In this document: one piece after another, positions 1-8,251 of the stretch
How the letters are laid out: each line of letters starts with the position of its first letter
How positions within the stretch are numbered: position 1 is the first letter of the stretch
Assembly: GCA_964588705.1 (NCBI GenBank)
Contig: CAZPQV010000048.1
Location: 1 to 17,916, forward strand
Length of the DNA stretch: 17,916 nt
DNA from: CAZPQV01 sp964588705
Lineage (GTDB): Bacteria > Bacteroidota > Bacteroidia > Flavobacteriales > Weeksellaceae
Direction: 5' to 3'
Program-made: the position numbers and the translations under genes
Notes under the pieces: model-generated
What the model saw: the letters and a program-made list of their open reading frames with translations, nothing else
Told to the model about the DNA's origin: nothing
The model's database searches: none

Positions 1-104
1 CCTTCTTTCATTTCGTAGTACACGGTGCTTGTGTCACCCGCTTTGAATTCTGGGAATTCGTTTTTTGTAATGTCCTTGTCATCTACGTACCTTAATAAAT
101 CCAT
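1..104 (-). CDS. rplS: 50S ribosomal protein bL19, 5' part
   Basis: Large-subunit ribosomal protein bL19, which sits at the interface of the two subunits. Only the first 34 codons are in the window, and the gene runs off the left edge. The visible protein starts MDLLRYVDDKDITKNEFPEF and continues with KAGDTSTVYYEMKEG. The stretch F-x-A-G-D-T-x-x-V-Y-Y-E is the conserved N-terminal core of bL19, where the E. coli protein has a comparable 'F-R-P-G-D-T' segment. The start is the ATG whose complement is at 102-104, preceded by an A/T-rich leader. A promoter matching the Bacteroidota consensus lies about 70 bp upstream at 173-202. The family call is made by recognition of the sequence and is firm even though it is short. 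The neighbouring symporter is divergent, so the two are not co-transcribed. Confidence 0.88.
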   Translation of the reverse strand, partial: MDLLRYVDDKDITKNEFPEFKAGDTSTVYYEMKE

Positions 105-168
105 TATTAATAAAAAAATAGTTCAAGCTAAGCAACTTACACGTCCTTCGTCAGAGGTTGGTTAACGG
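105..168 (-). promoter_or_regulatory. Possible rplS leader RNA
   Basis: The segment between the predicted transcription start and the rplS ATG is much less AT-rich than the DNA beyond it. It contains short complementary pieces, for example CAACC near 160 and GTTG near 132, and GTTCC-like pairs are possible around 145-166. Ribosomal protein genes often have autoregulatory leaders, and I recall that leader candidates for bL19 have been proposed in Flavobacteria. No strong stem can be proven by eye, so this is a candidate only. Confidence 0.3.
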
Positions 169-172
169 ACTG

Positions 173-202
173 CAAAAATACAACAATATTTTATTTTTAC
201 AA
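173..202 (-). promoter_or_regulatory. Promoter of rplS (TTG-N19-TAnnTTTG)
   Basis: On the minus strand TTG (202-200) is followed by 19 bases and then TATTTTTG (180-173). This is an exact fit to the Bacteroidota primary sigma consensus TTG-N17-23-TAnnTTTG. Transcription would begin near 166-168 and give a leader of about 60 nt before the rplS ATG. Confidence 0.6.
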
Positions 203-382
203 ACATTTAATAAACAATATCTTAAATATTTTTATGCTTTTTAAGTCATATCCTTTGTAAATATTACTAAATCATATATTATACGAATTATTATACGGTT
301 CAATTAATAAGTCACACTTTCAATTCTTATATTTTATTATGAATTAATAAAGTTTTTCTTTTGCTTTGTTTTTTAAATCAAA
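203..382. other. AT-rich spacer before the assembly gap
   Basis: About 180 bases of very AT-rich DNA lie between the rplS promoter and the gap. I find no open frame with coding character, no convincing terminator and no exact TAnnTTTG element. The promoter and start codon of the symporter operon are expected here or inside the gap. Confidence 0.6.
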
Positions 383-392
383 NNNNNNNNNN
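383..392. other. Assembly gap (10 Ns)
   Basis: Ten consecutive N mark a scaffold join, and the real gap length may differ. It falls just before the first readable codons of the symporter, so the start codon of that gene is probably lost in it. Confidence 0.95.
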
Positions 393-394
393 CG

Positions 395-1862
395 TTATAT
401 ATCAGTATTGTACTGATAGTATATGATGTAGTAAATTCTGTTTTTTGTAGTTCGCGGAGCGCTAAAAACTAAAAAAATAAGTGATTATGCAATAGGAAAT
501 ATGGGTTTTCCGTCGTGGATTGTGGGTCTTTCACTTGCGGCTTCTATGACGAGTGCTGCGACTTTCGTTATCAATCCCGGATTTATTGCGCTGTACGGTG
601 TTTCGGGGATTATTTCTATGGCGGTTGTTCTTCCGCTTGCGGCTTTCGTGTCCTTAATTTTCTTTACAAAAGGTTTTGCCAAATACGGTAAAATGGTGAA
701 AGCCAATACGATGTCGCAATGGATTGGAAACCGATTCGATAATAATTCGTATAAGTTTTTCTTTGCAATTGTCGCAATGTTGCTCATTACTTTTATCGTA
801 TTAATCAATGTTGGACTTACGCAGGTCATCTCTAAATCGTTGGAAGTAGAACCATTTTATGTTTTGCTTGGAATTACGGTTTTTGTTTTTGGATATATGA
901 TGTTTGGCGGAGCCAATTCTATGGTTTATACCAACACGGTTCAGGCGCTGATAATGGTGATTGTGGCTTTGATGATGATTTTTTCGGGAGTCAATCTTTT
1001 TGAAAACGGTATTGCAGGATTTGTTGAAAAACTCAATGTCATCGATCCGCATCTTACGAAAACATTCAACGAAACCAGCCCTTTATACAGGGATTTCTTC
1101 GAAGTCGTTATTTGCCAGGCAATTGTTGGTGTTGCTATTATCTGTCAGCCACATATTATGACCAAATCTTTAATGCTGAAAAATCCCGAAAAAGTAAACT
1201 CGTATTTATTTTTCGCGATTGCCTCGATGCTGATTTTCTTTTTCATTGTGATTGCAGGACTTTACGCAAGAATTATGTTCCCGGATTTGGTCGCAGACGG
1301 TACGAAAATGAAGATGGACGAAATTATTCCCGTTTACGTAGTGAAAAGATTTTCTGCTGCAGCCGGAATTTTAGTTGTTGTCGGCTTAATTTCTGCGGGA
1401 CTGTCGACTTTAGAGGGATTGATTCAGTCTCTTTCCATCACAGTAACTTCAGATATTTTGGAGCCTATGTTTGGTGAAAAAATCACTGAAAGCGGCTTGG
1501 TAATCAATAAAATTGTAATTGTACTTTTGGCTGCCGTTAGTTTTTATTTCAGCTGGAATCAGATTAAAAATCCGAACTTAAGTGTTGGAATCTTCGGACA
1601 AATGGGCGTTTATGGATATTTCGCGGCGGCGTTCGTTCCGGTTCTTTTCGGCACTTTCGTGAAGAACGTAAAATCTTCCACAGTCTTTGTTGCATCAATC
1701 GTCGCAATTTTGGTTCATTTTGGAATTTTCTATCTGAAACTGACACCATACATGAAAGGAGCAGTTGGAAACCCAGGAGTTTCTGCGGCTATTGCCATTG
1801 TTTCTTCAGTTGCAGTTGCGCTAATTTTACATATATTTAACAAAAAATCTGCAACAGCGTAA
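395..1862 (+). CDS. Sodium:solute symporter (SSS family), 5' incomplete with apparent frameshift
   Basis: Inner-membrane sodium-coupled transporter of the SSS/SSF family (PutP-like), with about a dozen hydrophobic segments. Family landmarks are the stretch GLSLAASMTSAATF early in the protein, a GGANSMVYTNTVQALIM segment, and ISAGLSTLEGLIQ. In the last, the Ser-Thr pair corresponds to the TM8 sodium-site Ser-Thr of PutP. The first ATG in the open frame is at 501, but coding clearly extends upstream. Codons 435-500 read ILFFVVRGALKTKKISDYAIGN, a typical helix 1 end and loop. The rest of helix 1 reads YISIVLIVYDVV in the next frame from 398. Removing one A from the AAA at 433-435 joins the two. 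The gene is therefore 5' incomplete (the start is probably in the gap) and carries a 1-nt insertion or a sequencing error. The stop overlaps the next start (TAATG). The substrate is unknown. Context suggests a short-chain hydroxy or keto acid. Confidence 0.85.
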
Positions 1863-3373
1863 TGAATCAGTTCGATTGGATTGCAAAGTGGGACGAGCTC
1901 ACACCGTATAAGACTGCTATCACCGATTTGGAAACCGGTGAGAAGTTTTCTTATAAAGATTTGCATCGGTCGGCAAATGATATTGCGTTTTATCTGAAAG
2001 ATAAAGTAAAAGAAGGCGACCGAATTGCGGTTCTTATGGAGCAATCGCCGTTTTTGGTCATGCTTTTTTCAGCGTGTCAAAGATTAGGTGCAATTTTAGT
2101 TCCGTTGAATTACCGTTTGTCTTCATCAGAAATTTTATTTCAGTTAAAGGATTGCCAGCCGAGTATTTTCATTTACAGTGAGATGTTCGAAGAGCAAACA
2201 ACACTGATAAAAGATTCCTTTAATACCTTGAAAATTGTTGATTTTAAGGATGAAGTTGTAAATTATTCAGGAAAGAAATGCACTTCCGAATTCTACATAA
2301 AAGAAGAAAATCCGGTGTTTCTGTTCTATACTTCAGGAACGACGGCGAGACCGAAAGGTGTGCTTTATACCAACAAAATATTGTTTTGGAACAGTTTGAA
2401 TACTTCCATGCAGTTGGGGATTACTTCAGAGGATATTACCATCAATTTTCTTCCGCCTTATCACACTTCGGGTTGGAATATTTTTCTCACACCGTTGCTT
2501 CATAACGGAGGTAAAATAGCAATCCTTAAAAAGTTTAATGCCGATCAGATTCTTCATCATCTTGAATTTGAAAAGGTGACGATGTTCATTGCTTTACCAA
2601 CAATTCTGCAGATTATTTCGAGGTCTGAGAATTTTGAAAAAGCTGATTTATCCAATTTAAAATATATTATTTCCGGAGGCGAGTCGATTACGCAGGAACA
2701 GATTGCGCTATGGAGAAATAAGAAGAATTGTAATATTAGACCAGGTTACGGACTTACGGAAGCGGGTCCTTCAATTACTTCTTTGCATCAGGATTTTGTG
2801 TTTTCAAAAGCAGATTCAATAGGAAAACCAAATTTTTATGTAGAACTGAAAATCGTTAATGAAAAAGGCGAGGAAGCAGCTGAAAATGAAATTGGTGAAC
2901 TGTGTATAAAAGGTAAAATTGTAACGCCGGGTTATTGGAACAATTCGGTTGACACGAAAGATAAAATTAAAAACGGATGGTTTCATACCGGCGATTTGGC
3001 GGTGAAAGATGAAGACGGATTTTTCTTTCTGAAAGGACGAACCGACGATATGTATATTTCCGGAGGAGAAAATATTTTTCCTAAAGAAATTGAATCGGTT
3101 TTGAAACATCATTCGGAAATCCAAGGTGTTTTGGTGCTGCCGTTTGATGACAGTATCTGGGGAAAGAAAGGAGTTGCATTTATTAAAACAAATTCTAAAA
3201 CCCTCAACCAAAAGAAAATACAGGAATTTCTTACCGACCGTCTTGCAAAGTTCAAGCAGCCGAAGGAATATGTTTTCCTTGAAGAATTCCCGATTACCGG
3301 TTTCGGAAAAGTAGCCCGAAAAGATTTAATACGACTTTACAAAAACATCAATTCAAACCAAGAACAGATATAA
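1862..3373 (+). CDS. AMP-forming acyl-CoA ligase (class I adenylate-forming enzyme)
   Basis: Activates a carboxylic acid as acyl-AMP and transfers it to CoA in the cytosol. All core motifs of the ANL family are present: the P-loop YTSGTTARPKG at residues 156-166, YGLTEAG at 296-302, GWFHTGD at 372-378, the hinge GRTDDM at 392-397, GGENIFPKEIE at 401-411, and the C-terminal catalytic lysine K483 in ITGFGKVARKD. At 503 residues it has the usual length of medium- or long-chain and aryl/acyl-CoA ligases. It is clearly shorter than acetoacetyl-CoA synthetase (about 650 residues), so it is not that enzyme. The ATG overlaps the symporter stop by one base (TAATG), indicating translational coupling, and the next gene begins 2 bases after its stop. 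The acyl substrate cannot be read from sequence. A short hydroxy or branched acid delivered by the symporter is a reasonable guess. Confidence 0.9.
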   Translation: MNQFDWIAKWDELTPYKTAITDLETGEKFSYKDLHRSANDIAFYLKDKVKEGDRIAVLMEQSPFLVMLFSACQRLGAILVPLNYRLSSSEILFQLKDCQPSIFIYSEMFEEQTTLIKDSFNTLKIVDFKDEVVNYSGKKCTSEFYIKEENPVFLFYTSGTTARPKGVLYTNKILFWNSLNTSMQLGITSEDITINFLPPYHTSGWNIFLTPLLHNGGKIAILKKFNADQILHHLEFEKVTMFIALPTILQIISRSENFEKADLSNLKYIISGGESITQEQIALWRNKKNCNIRPGYGLTEAGPSITSLHQDFVFSKADSIGKPNFYVELKIVNEKGEEAAENEIGELCIKGKIVTPGYWNNSVDTKDKIKNGWFHTGDLAVKDEDGFFFLKGRTDDMYISGGENIFPKEIESVLKHHSEIQGVLVLPFDDSIWGKKGVAFIKTNSKTLNQKKIQEFLTDRLAKFKQPKEYVFLEEFPITGFGKVARKDLIRLYKNINSNQEQI

Positions 3374-3375
3374 AG

Positions 3376-4317
3376 ATGTCCAAATTTTTATTGTTTTTAT
3401 TCATTACCGTTTTTACCCATTCTTTTGCCCAAAATACCAAGAAAATGAAAGAAATTCTTCAGCCATATCGTTTTGAGACCAAATTTGTCACTTTGTCGGA
3501 CGGTGATTTGGCCTACAGCAAGGAAGGAAATGGGAAGAAGGTTTTGCTTTTTGTACATGGTTTAAGCAGTAATTCTGATGCGTGGTACAGGAATATTGAA
3601 ATGCTTAAAGAAGATTTCACCTGTTACGCCATTGATCTGCCGGGTTACGGAAAATCTTATTTAAAGGCCGACGAGTTTACGCCAACTTACTTTGCAAAAG
3701 TCATTAATGAATTTGCGGAGAAAATGAACCTCAAAAAGTTCACTTTGGTTGGCCATTCAATGGGAGGGCAAGCTTCTATAAAGTTTGCGTCTCTTTATCC
3801 TGAAAAGGTGAAAAATCTCATTTTAGTAGCACCTGCAGGCATCGAGGAATTCACACCGGAAGAAGGCAATCTGATGCTGATGGTTACAACAAAAGAAGGT
3901 GTAAAAAATACATCGGATGAGCAGATCGACAATAACTATAAAATCAATTTTTATAAAATGCCTTTGGAAGCTGCAAGAATGATTGAAGACCGAAAGGCCA
4001 TAAAAAACTCATCAGATTTTGATACGCACGCTGAAGCTATCGTAAAAAGTGTGAAAGGAATGCTGGATGATAAAGTTGCTGACGAACTTAACGCGATAAA
4101 TAAACCAACCCTTCTCATTTTTGGGGCCAACGATATGCTGATACCAAACCGATATTTCCATCCAACAATGACGATTAAAGATGTGGCTGAGAAAGCAAAA
4201 ATATTCATTAAAAAGAGTGATTTAAAGATTATAGATGAAGCCGGGCATTTCCTAATGTTCGAGAAGCCGAAAGAAGTAAATGACGCGATTGTATCGTTTA
4301 TGAAAAAGTGCAGATAA
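3376..4317 (+). CDS. Exported alpha/beta hydrolase
   Basis: Serine hydrolase of the alpha/beta fold, 313 residues, predicted to act in the periplasm or outside the cell. Residues 1-18 form a signal peptide (a hydrophobic run ending SFA, followed by QN). The oxyanion-hole HG is at 61-62. The nucleophile elbow is GHSMGG with Ser128. The acid is probably Asp253 in FGANDMLIP, and the catalytic His291 is in DEAGHFLMFE, so the triad looks intact. The gene starts 2 bases after the ligase stop and is the last gene before the hairpin at 4341-4370, so symporter, ligase and hydrolase form one operon. The family covers esterases, lipases, haloperoxidase-like and polyester or oligomer hydrolases, and sequence alone does not name the substrate. 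Given the 3-hydroxybutyrate genes nearby, hydrolysis of hydroxyalkanoate esters or oligomers is my inference. Confidence 0.85.
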   Translation: MSKFLLFLFITVFTHSFAQNTKKMKEILQPYRFETKFVTLSDGDLAYSKEGNGKKVLLFVHGLSSNSDAWYRNIEMLKEDFTCYAIDLPGYGKSYLKADEFTPTYFAKVINEFAEKMNLKKFTLVGHSMGGQASIKFASLYPEKVKNLILVAPAGIEEFTPEEGNLMLMVTTKEGVKNTSDEQIDNNYKINFYKMPLEAARMIEDRKAIKNSSDFDTHAEAIVKSVKGMLDDKVADELNAINKPTLLIFGANDMLIPNRYFHPTMTIKDVAEKAKIFIKKSDLKIIDEAGHFLMFEKPKEVNDAIVSFMKKCR

Positions 4318-4340
4318 CATTTTCAATATTTTATATTATT

Positions 4341-4377
4341 CTTAATGGTTAAATTATTTTAGCCATTAAGTTGTTTT
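4341..4377 (+). terminator. Hairpin terminator after the symporter-ligase-hydrolase operon
   Basis: The 13-base arms CTTAATGGTTAAA (4341-4353) and TTTAGCCATTAAG (4358-4370) pair fully, with one G-U wobble, around a 4-base loop. They are followed by the T-rich TTGTTTTAT. The arms are AT-rich, so an operator for the gene starting at 4423 is an alternative reading. Confidence 0.6.
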
Positions 4378-4386
4378 ATAGAGGTT

Positions 4387-4394
4387 TAGTTTTG
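4387..4394 (+). promoter_or_regulatory. Possible -7 element (TAGTTTTG)
   Basis: TAGTTTTG matches TAnnTTTG and lies 28 bases before the ATG at 4423. The nearest upstream TTG (4371-4373) is only 13 bases away, shorter than the usual spacing, so support is partial. Confidence 0.35.
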
Positions 4395-4422
4395 TATTTT
4401 TCCGATTGCATTTTTTGTATTA

Positions 4423-5841
4423 ATGAAGCCGAAATTAAAAGTTTTTGAAGAGTTCAGTAATGCGGTTTTGCCGCACGAAGCAAGATATGTTTCTACTTTG
4501 GCCAATTTTCAGGATGCCGAAAAACAGTTGATTTTTGATACGGTTATCAATAATGCACTTAACCCTGATAAACAAAGGGAATTTAATCCGGATCTGGATA
4601 AAAGAAAATACCACCACATTAAAACCTGGATAGAAAAAAAACTTGACCTTCGTGATGTTGATAAAGTTGGCGCAAGGATTCTGGATTTCTACAAGAAAAT
4701 TTCTCTCGACCTCGTTACAGCCGAAGAAGAGAAGGAAATGATAGATTATATCAAAGCATATAAGAAAATTGGTTACAATTTTCAGCAGCTGTACAATGTT
4801 GTTCGCGAATACCGTTCTTATCTTTTGGTGAGACTTCGCTATGACGACCATTTGATTGTGGACGATTTTCTCAGAAGATTTGAAAGTGCCTATAAAAAAG
4901 CCAATAAAATACATCAGAAACTTTACGAAGCAACCGACGAAATTACGAGCCAATACACGAGAAAAAATATCGATTCCGGATATTGGGAAAAATGGCTGAT
5001 GAAAGTTTTTGAAACAGAAGATATCAACGGAAACAACCGTTATAAAGCTTTTGTTCTTTTGGCATTCATGTATAATACCAACAAAGATTCAGAAAAACTG
5101 AGACAGATTTTTGCTAAAATTGATGGTTTTTTCAGCAAAGGAGATTTGTATTCAAGGAGGATTTTATACAACTTTTATTCGAACAGTGTCCTGCTTCATT
5201 CGCAGTTGAATGACAATGAAAAAGCGATTTATTTCGGGAAGCTGGCAATTCGCCAAAACAACGAAGATACTTTGATGTATGTGAATAATCTCGCAGCAAT
5301 ATACCTGAGAACTGAAGAGGTGAAGAAAGCCAGCGAACTGCTCGAAAACTATCGTCACATCTACGAAAGCACGCACAACGACCATCAGAAAATCACCTAT
5401 ATTTCTTATCATTTAAGAATTTTAGATGAACTGAAACAACATAAAAAAGCTGAGAATATTGGTATTTATTTCCTTCAGAAATACGAAAAAGAAATCTTCG
5501 AATACCGTTGGCATCACTTTTTTACGTCATACATCAACATCCTTCTTGAAACCGAAAATTATCCGGTGATTCTTCAACTCGAAAAAAAATTCGGTTTACG
5601 GGAACTGGAAGGAAAACGCAAGAAAAATCAAAACTTTATTCCGAATATTTCGTGGGCGATAATGTTGGCAAGTTATATGGAAAACAAGCTGTCTAAAGAG
5701 GATTTACTGTCGTTTGTAGAAGAGTCTCTCCGTTCAATAAACATTACCAAGAATAATGCTAAGATTGTAGAAAAAAATGTTTTAAAACTGTCAAAAAACC
5801 TTCCTGTTCTTTATTCTGTGTTTAAGTCGCATTCGTCTTAA
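4423..5841 (+). CDS. Helical-repeat protein of unknown function (TPR-like)
   Basis: 472 residues, no signal peptide and no membrane segment, so probably cytosolic. I do not recognise the family. The protein appears almost entirely alpha-helical and is rich in Lys, Glu, Tyr and Asn. Residues about 249-316 look like two TPR-type helix pairs, with small and aromatic residues at TPR-like spacing (SNSVLLHSQLNDNEKAIYFG, then NNLAAIYLRTEEVKKASELL). The N-terminal 180 residues carry a hydrophilic helical region with no motif I can name. No DNA-binding helix-turn-helix, kinase or nuclease motif is visible. It is flanked by a terminator on the left and by 152 bases without a gene on the right, so it may be its own transcription unit inside the 3-hydroxybutyrate locus. 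A role as a scaffold or regulator for the locus is possible, but nothing in the sequence proves it. Confidence 0.75.
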   Translation: MKPKLKVFEEFSNAVLPHEARYVSTLANFQDAEKQLIFDTVINNALNPDKQREFNPDLDKRKYHHIKTWIEKKLDLRDVDKVGARILDFYKKISLDLVTAEEEKEMIDYIKAYKKIGYNFQQLYNVVREYRSYLLVRLRYDDHLIVDDFLRRFESAYKKANKIHQKLYEATDEITSQYTRKNIDSGYWEKWLMKVFETEDINGNNRYKAFVLLAFMYNTNKDSEKLRQIFAKIDGFFSKGDLYSRRILYNFYSNSVLLHSQLNDNEKAIYFGKLAIRQNNEDTLMYVNNLAAIYLRTEEVKKASELLENYRHIYESTHNDHQKITYISYHLRILDELKQHKKAENIGIYFLQKYEKEIFEYRWHHFFTSYINILLETENYPVILQLEKKFGLRELEGKRKKNQNFIPNISWAIMLASYMENKLSKEDLLSFVEESLRSINITKNNAKIVEKNVLKLSKNLPVLYSVFKSHSS

Positions 5842-5956
5842 TTCCTTTATTTTATTAAGTTTTATACTGATATATTTATTTTTAACGACTTTATTTAAGT
5901 AAGTCATACCATAGAAAGTTGTCTTTTGCAAGTTTTTCTTTGAAACATTGAGTTAA

Positions 5957-5996
5957 CATTGTAAAAAATATTAACAAAAAATCAAATTTTACAATG
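5957..5996 (+). promoter_or_regulatory. Inverted repeat covering the TonB receptor start codon
   Basis: CATTGTAAAA (5957-5966) and TTTTACAATG (5987-5996) form a perfect 10-bp inverted repeat with a 20-base spacer. The right arm contains the ATG at 5994-5996. A related direct repeat, ACATTG, occurs at 5945-5950 and 5956-5961, one helical turn apart. It could be a repressor operator or an mRNA stem that hides the start codon. No exact TAnnTTTG is found in this upstream region; TTTCTTTG at 5935-5942 is the nearest. Confidence 0.4.
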
Positions 5997-8231
5997 AGAA
6001 AAGCAGTCGTATTATCCTTAACGCTTGGTTCATTATTCGCCAATGCACAGGAAGACAGTGTAAGAGTTAGAGACATAGAGCAGGTAACGGTTTCTGCCAG
6101 CCGTAAGGTTCAGAAATTGGTAGATGTTCCGGCAACTATTAACGTTATCAGTTCTAAAGATATTCAGGAATTTACAAGTTTCAACCTTGGTGAACTTGCT
6201 TCAAGACAAAAAGGTGTTGACTTTGTACGAGCAGGGGTTCTTGGAACAGGGCTTAATATCAGAAGATTCAACTCTGCTTTCAACTCCAAAAACCTTCAGA
6301 TTACTGACGACCGTGTTTCTACACTTATCGCAACAGGTCTTCCTTTGGGAACTTTTTCTACTGTAATTAAAGAAGATATAGAAAAAGTAGAAATCCTTCT
6401 CGGACCAAACGGAACGCTTTACGGACCGAACGCTCACAACGGTTTGGTGAATTCACTTTCTAAAAACCCTTTCAGATCTCAGGGAACTACTTTTGCACTT
6501 GGAGCAGGAAACCAGAAAGTTTTCACAGCTAGAGCGAGACACGCACAGGCTTTAAGCGATAAATTGGCTTTCAAACTTTCATTTGAGCATACTCAAGGAG
6601 AGGAATTCGATTATGTAGATTCGGTTTATGTGAATAACATCGCACATACAGAACTTGATCTCGACAGAAATTTCAACACTACAAAGTTCAACACACAATT
6701 GAATTATAAGATTGGTCCGGGAGAATTAATCGGTTATTACGGACACTCAAACAACAATAATATTGCAGTAACGAGTGCCGGTAGAAACCAGATTAAAGAC
6801 TGGAATATCGACGAACTTCAGTTAAAATACGTTCATCCAAGATTCTTCTTAAACTCTTACTATCAGTGGAGTAATACTGAAGATACCTACGCAATGAACC
6901 AAAGAACTCAGAACTATGTTTCATTCAAAAATGCAGGTTTTTCAGATGCTGAAGCAAGAGAAAGATCTTACATGGAGCAGTGGTTCGCAATTTCTCCAAC
7001 TTTAGGAGTTCCGTTGCAGAGAGGTTCCAGATTTAAAGATGATTCAAAAAGATTCGTTACAGAAGGTCAGTACAACAATACTTGGGGAGCGTTTACTTTA
7101 ATCGGAGGTGCTCAGTTCCAGAGACATATTGCGTTCACGAAGAATACTTACATGCTTGATTTTGATGGACCGATTAATGTAAATCAGTTTGGGGTTTACG
7201 GTCAGGCAGAATATAAAGTTGATGGTTGGGGATTCCTTGCTGCAGCGAGATTGGATAACCACGATTACTACGGAACCAATATCCTTCCAAAAGCTGCTAT
7301 TACTAAGAAAGTTGGCGACGGAACAGTTAGATTAACTTATGGTAGAGGTATGGCAGTACCTTCAATCATGAATCTTGAAGGTTACCTTTTCGGAGGTCTT
7401 ATCTTAGGAAACGGTCTTGGATTCACGCTATCAGACGGTTCGAAAATCAAGCCTCTTGAAGTAGAAACCATTGATTCTTTCGAGGTTGGTTATAAGGGAT
7501 CAATTCAGAAGAAACTTTATATCGATGCCAATGCATACTATAATATGTCTGAAAACTTCATCAGTCCATTAACCCAATTGGCAACAGGAGGAAAAACAGT
7601 GACACACAGAGGAGACCAGGCGCTTTCTGAAATTCCGGGAGCCAATCCTGCGTTCGTTCTTACATATTCAAACTTCGGTAAAGTTGATACTTACGGATTC
7701 GATTTAGGACTTAATTATTATTTCACCGATGCTTTACGAGGGGTGCTTAATTACTCTTATTTCGGAAGAAGTTTAGATAAAGAAGATATGGGTAACGACG
7801 GTAACAAAGACGGAAAAGTTCTTGATACCGACCTTCCAATCAACACACCGGAAAACAAAGTAACTCTTGGGCTTAACTATACTACACCAACTTGGTTTGG
7901 AGCAGTTTACGGAAGATACGTGCAGGATTATGACTTCTTCTCCGGAGTTTCTACAGCAGCAAAAACTCAGGATTTAAATGGAGACGGAACCATCGACATC
8001 AGAGAAAATGCTTACTATGCGCCGGGTAGAACATGGAACTACGGTCCGCTTGGAGGATTTACGGTGGATATGAATCTTGGATACAACTTCAACAACGGAA
8101 TGACGGTTGGAGCAAACGTTACCAACTTATTCAATGCTGATATCCGCGAGTTTGCAGGTTCACCATTCATTAAGAGATTGTATTCTGTAGAGTTTAGATA
8201 TCATATCGATTTCTTCAAGAATAAAAAATAA
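5994..8231 (+). CDS. TonB-dependent outer-membrane receptor
   Basis: Energised outer-membrane transporter of 745 residues. A signal peptide (1-18, ending ANA before QED) is followed by a TonB-box-like IEQVTVSA (28-35) and a plug domain at about 40-158 with VPATINVISSKDIQ and IEKVEILLGPNGTLYGPNA. A 22-strand-type barrel runs to the aromatic-rich C-terminus (EFRYHIDFF). There is no N-terminal carboxypeptidase-regulatory domain and no SusD partner nearby, so it resembles a classical receptor for small ligands rather than a SusC glycan importer. Two EF-hand-like loops stand out, at D602-D613 and D660-E671; the second, DLNGDGTIDIRE, is a canonical 12-residue calcium loop. The start follows an A-rich stretch with no clear Shine-Dalgarno. 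The next gene starts 20 bases downstream, so the receptor leads the operon with hydrolase, bdhA and scoAB. The ligand is unknown. Context points to hydroxybutyrate oligomers or esters. Confidence 0.93.
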   Translation: MRKAVVLSLTLGSLFANAQEDSVRVRDIEQVTVSASRKVQKLVDVPATINVISSKDIQEFTSFNLGELASRQKGVDFVRAGVLGTGLNIRRFNSAFNSKNLQITDDRVSTLIATGLPLGTFSTVIKEDIEKVEILLGPNGTLYGPNAHNGLVNSLSKNPFRSQGTTFALGAGNQKVFTARARHAQALSDKLAFKLSFEHTQGEEFDYVDSVYVNNIAHTELDLDRNFNTTKFNTQLNYKIGPGELIGYYGHSNNNNIAVTSAGRNQIKDWNIDELQLKYVHPRFFLNSYYQWSNTEDTYAMNQRTQNYVSFKNAGFSDAEARERSYMEQWFAISPTLGVPLQRGSRFKDDSKRFVTEGQYNNTWGAFTLIGGAQFQRHIAFTKNTYMLDFDGPINVNQFGVYGQAEYKVDGWGFLAAARLDNHDYYGTNILPKAAITKKVGDGTVRLTYGRGMAVPSIMNLEGYLFGGLILGNGLGFTLSDGSKIKPLEVETIDSFEVGYKGSIQKKLYIDANAYYNMSENFISPLTQLATGGKTVTHRGDQALSEIPGANPAFVLTYSNFGKVDTYGFDLGLNYYFTDALRGVLNYSYFGRSLDKEDMGNDGNKDGKVLDTDLPINTPENKVTLGLNYTTPTWFGAVYGRYVQDYDFFSGVSTAAKTQDLNGDGTIDIRENAYYAPGRTWNYGPLGGFTVDMNLGYNFNNGMTVGANVTNLFNADIREFAGSPFIKRLYSVEFRYHIDFFKNKK

Positions 8232-8251
8232 AAAATCAGTTTCTTCATATT

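Noticed and set aside
401..417. ATCAGTA-TTG-TACTGAT hairpin just after the gap
   Set aside because: A perfect 7-bp inverted repeat, but it lies inside the codons of the first symporter helix (ISIVLIV), so it is probably coding sequence and not a regulatory site.
4435..4953. 172-codon open frame on the minus strand
   Set aside because: Lies fully inside the unknown helical protein gene on the plus strand. The translation is rich in Phe, Ile and Asn with no domain, typical of a shadow frame.
5994..8231. SusC-type glycan importer
   Set aside because: The receptor is short, lacks the N-terminal carboxypeptidase-regulatory domain, and has no SusD partner or glycoside hydrolase nearby.
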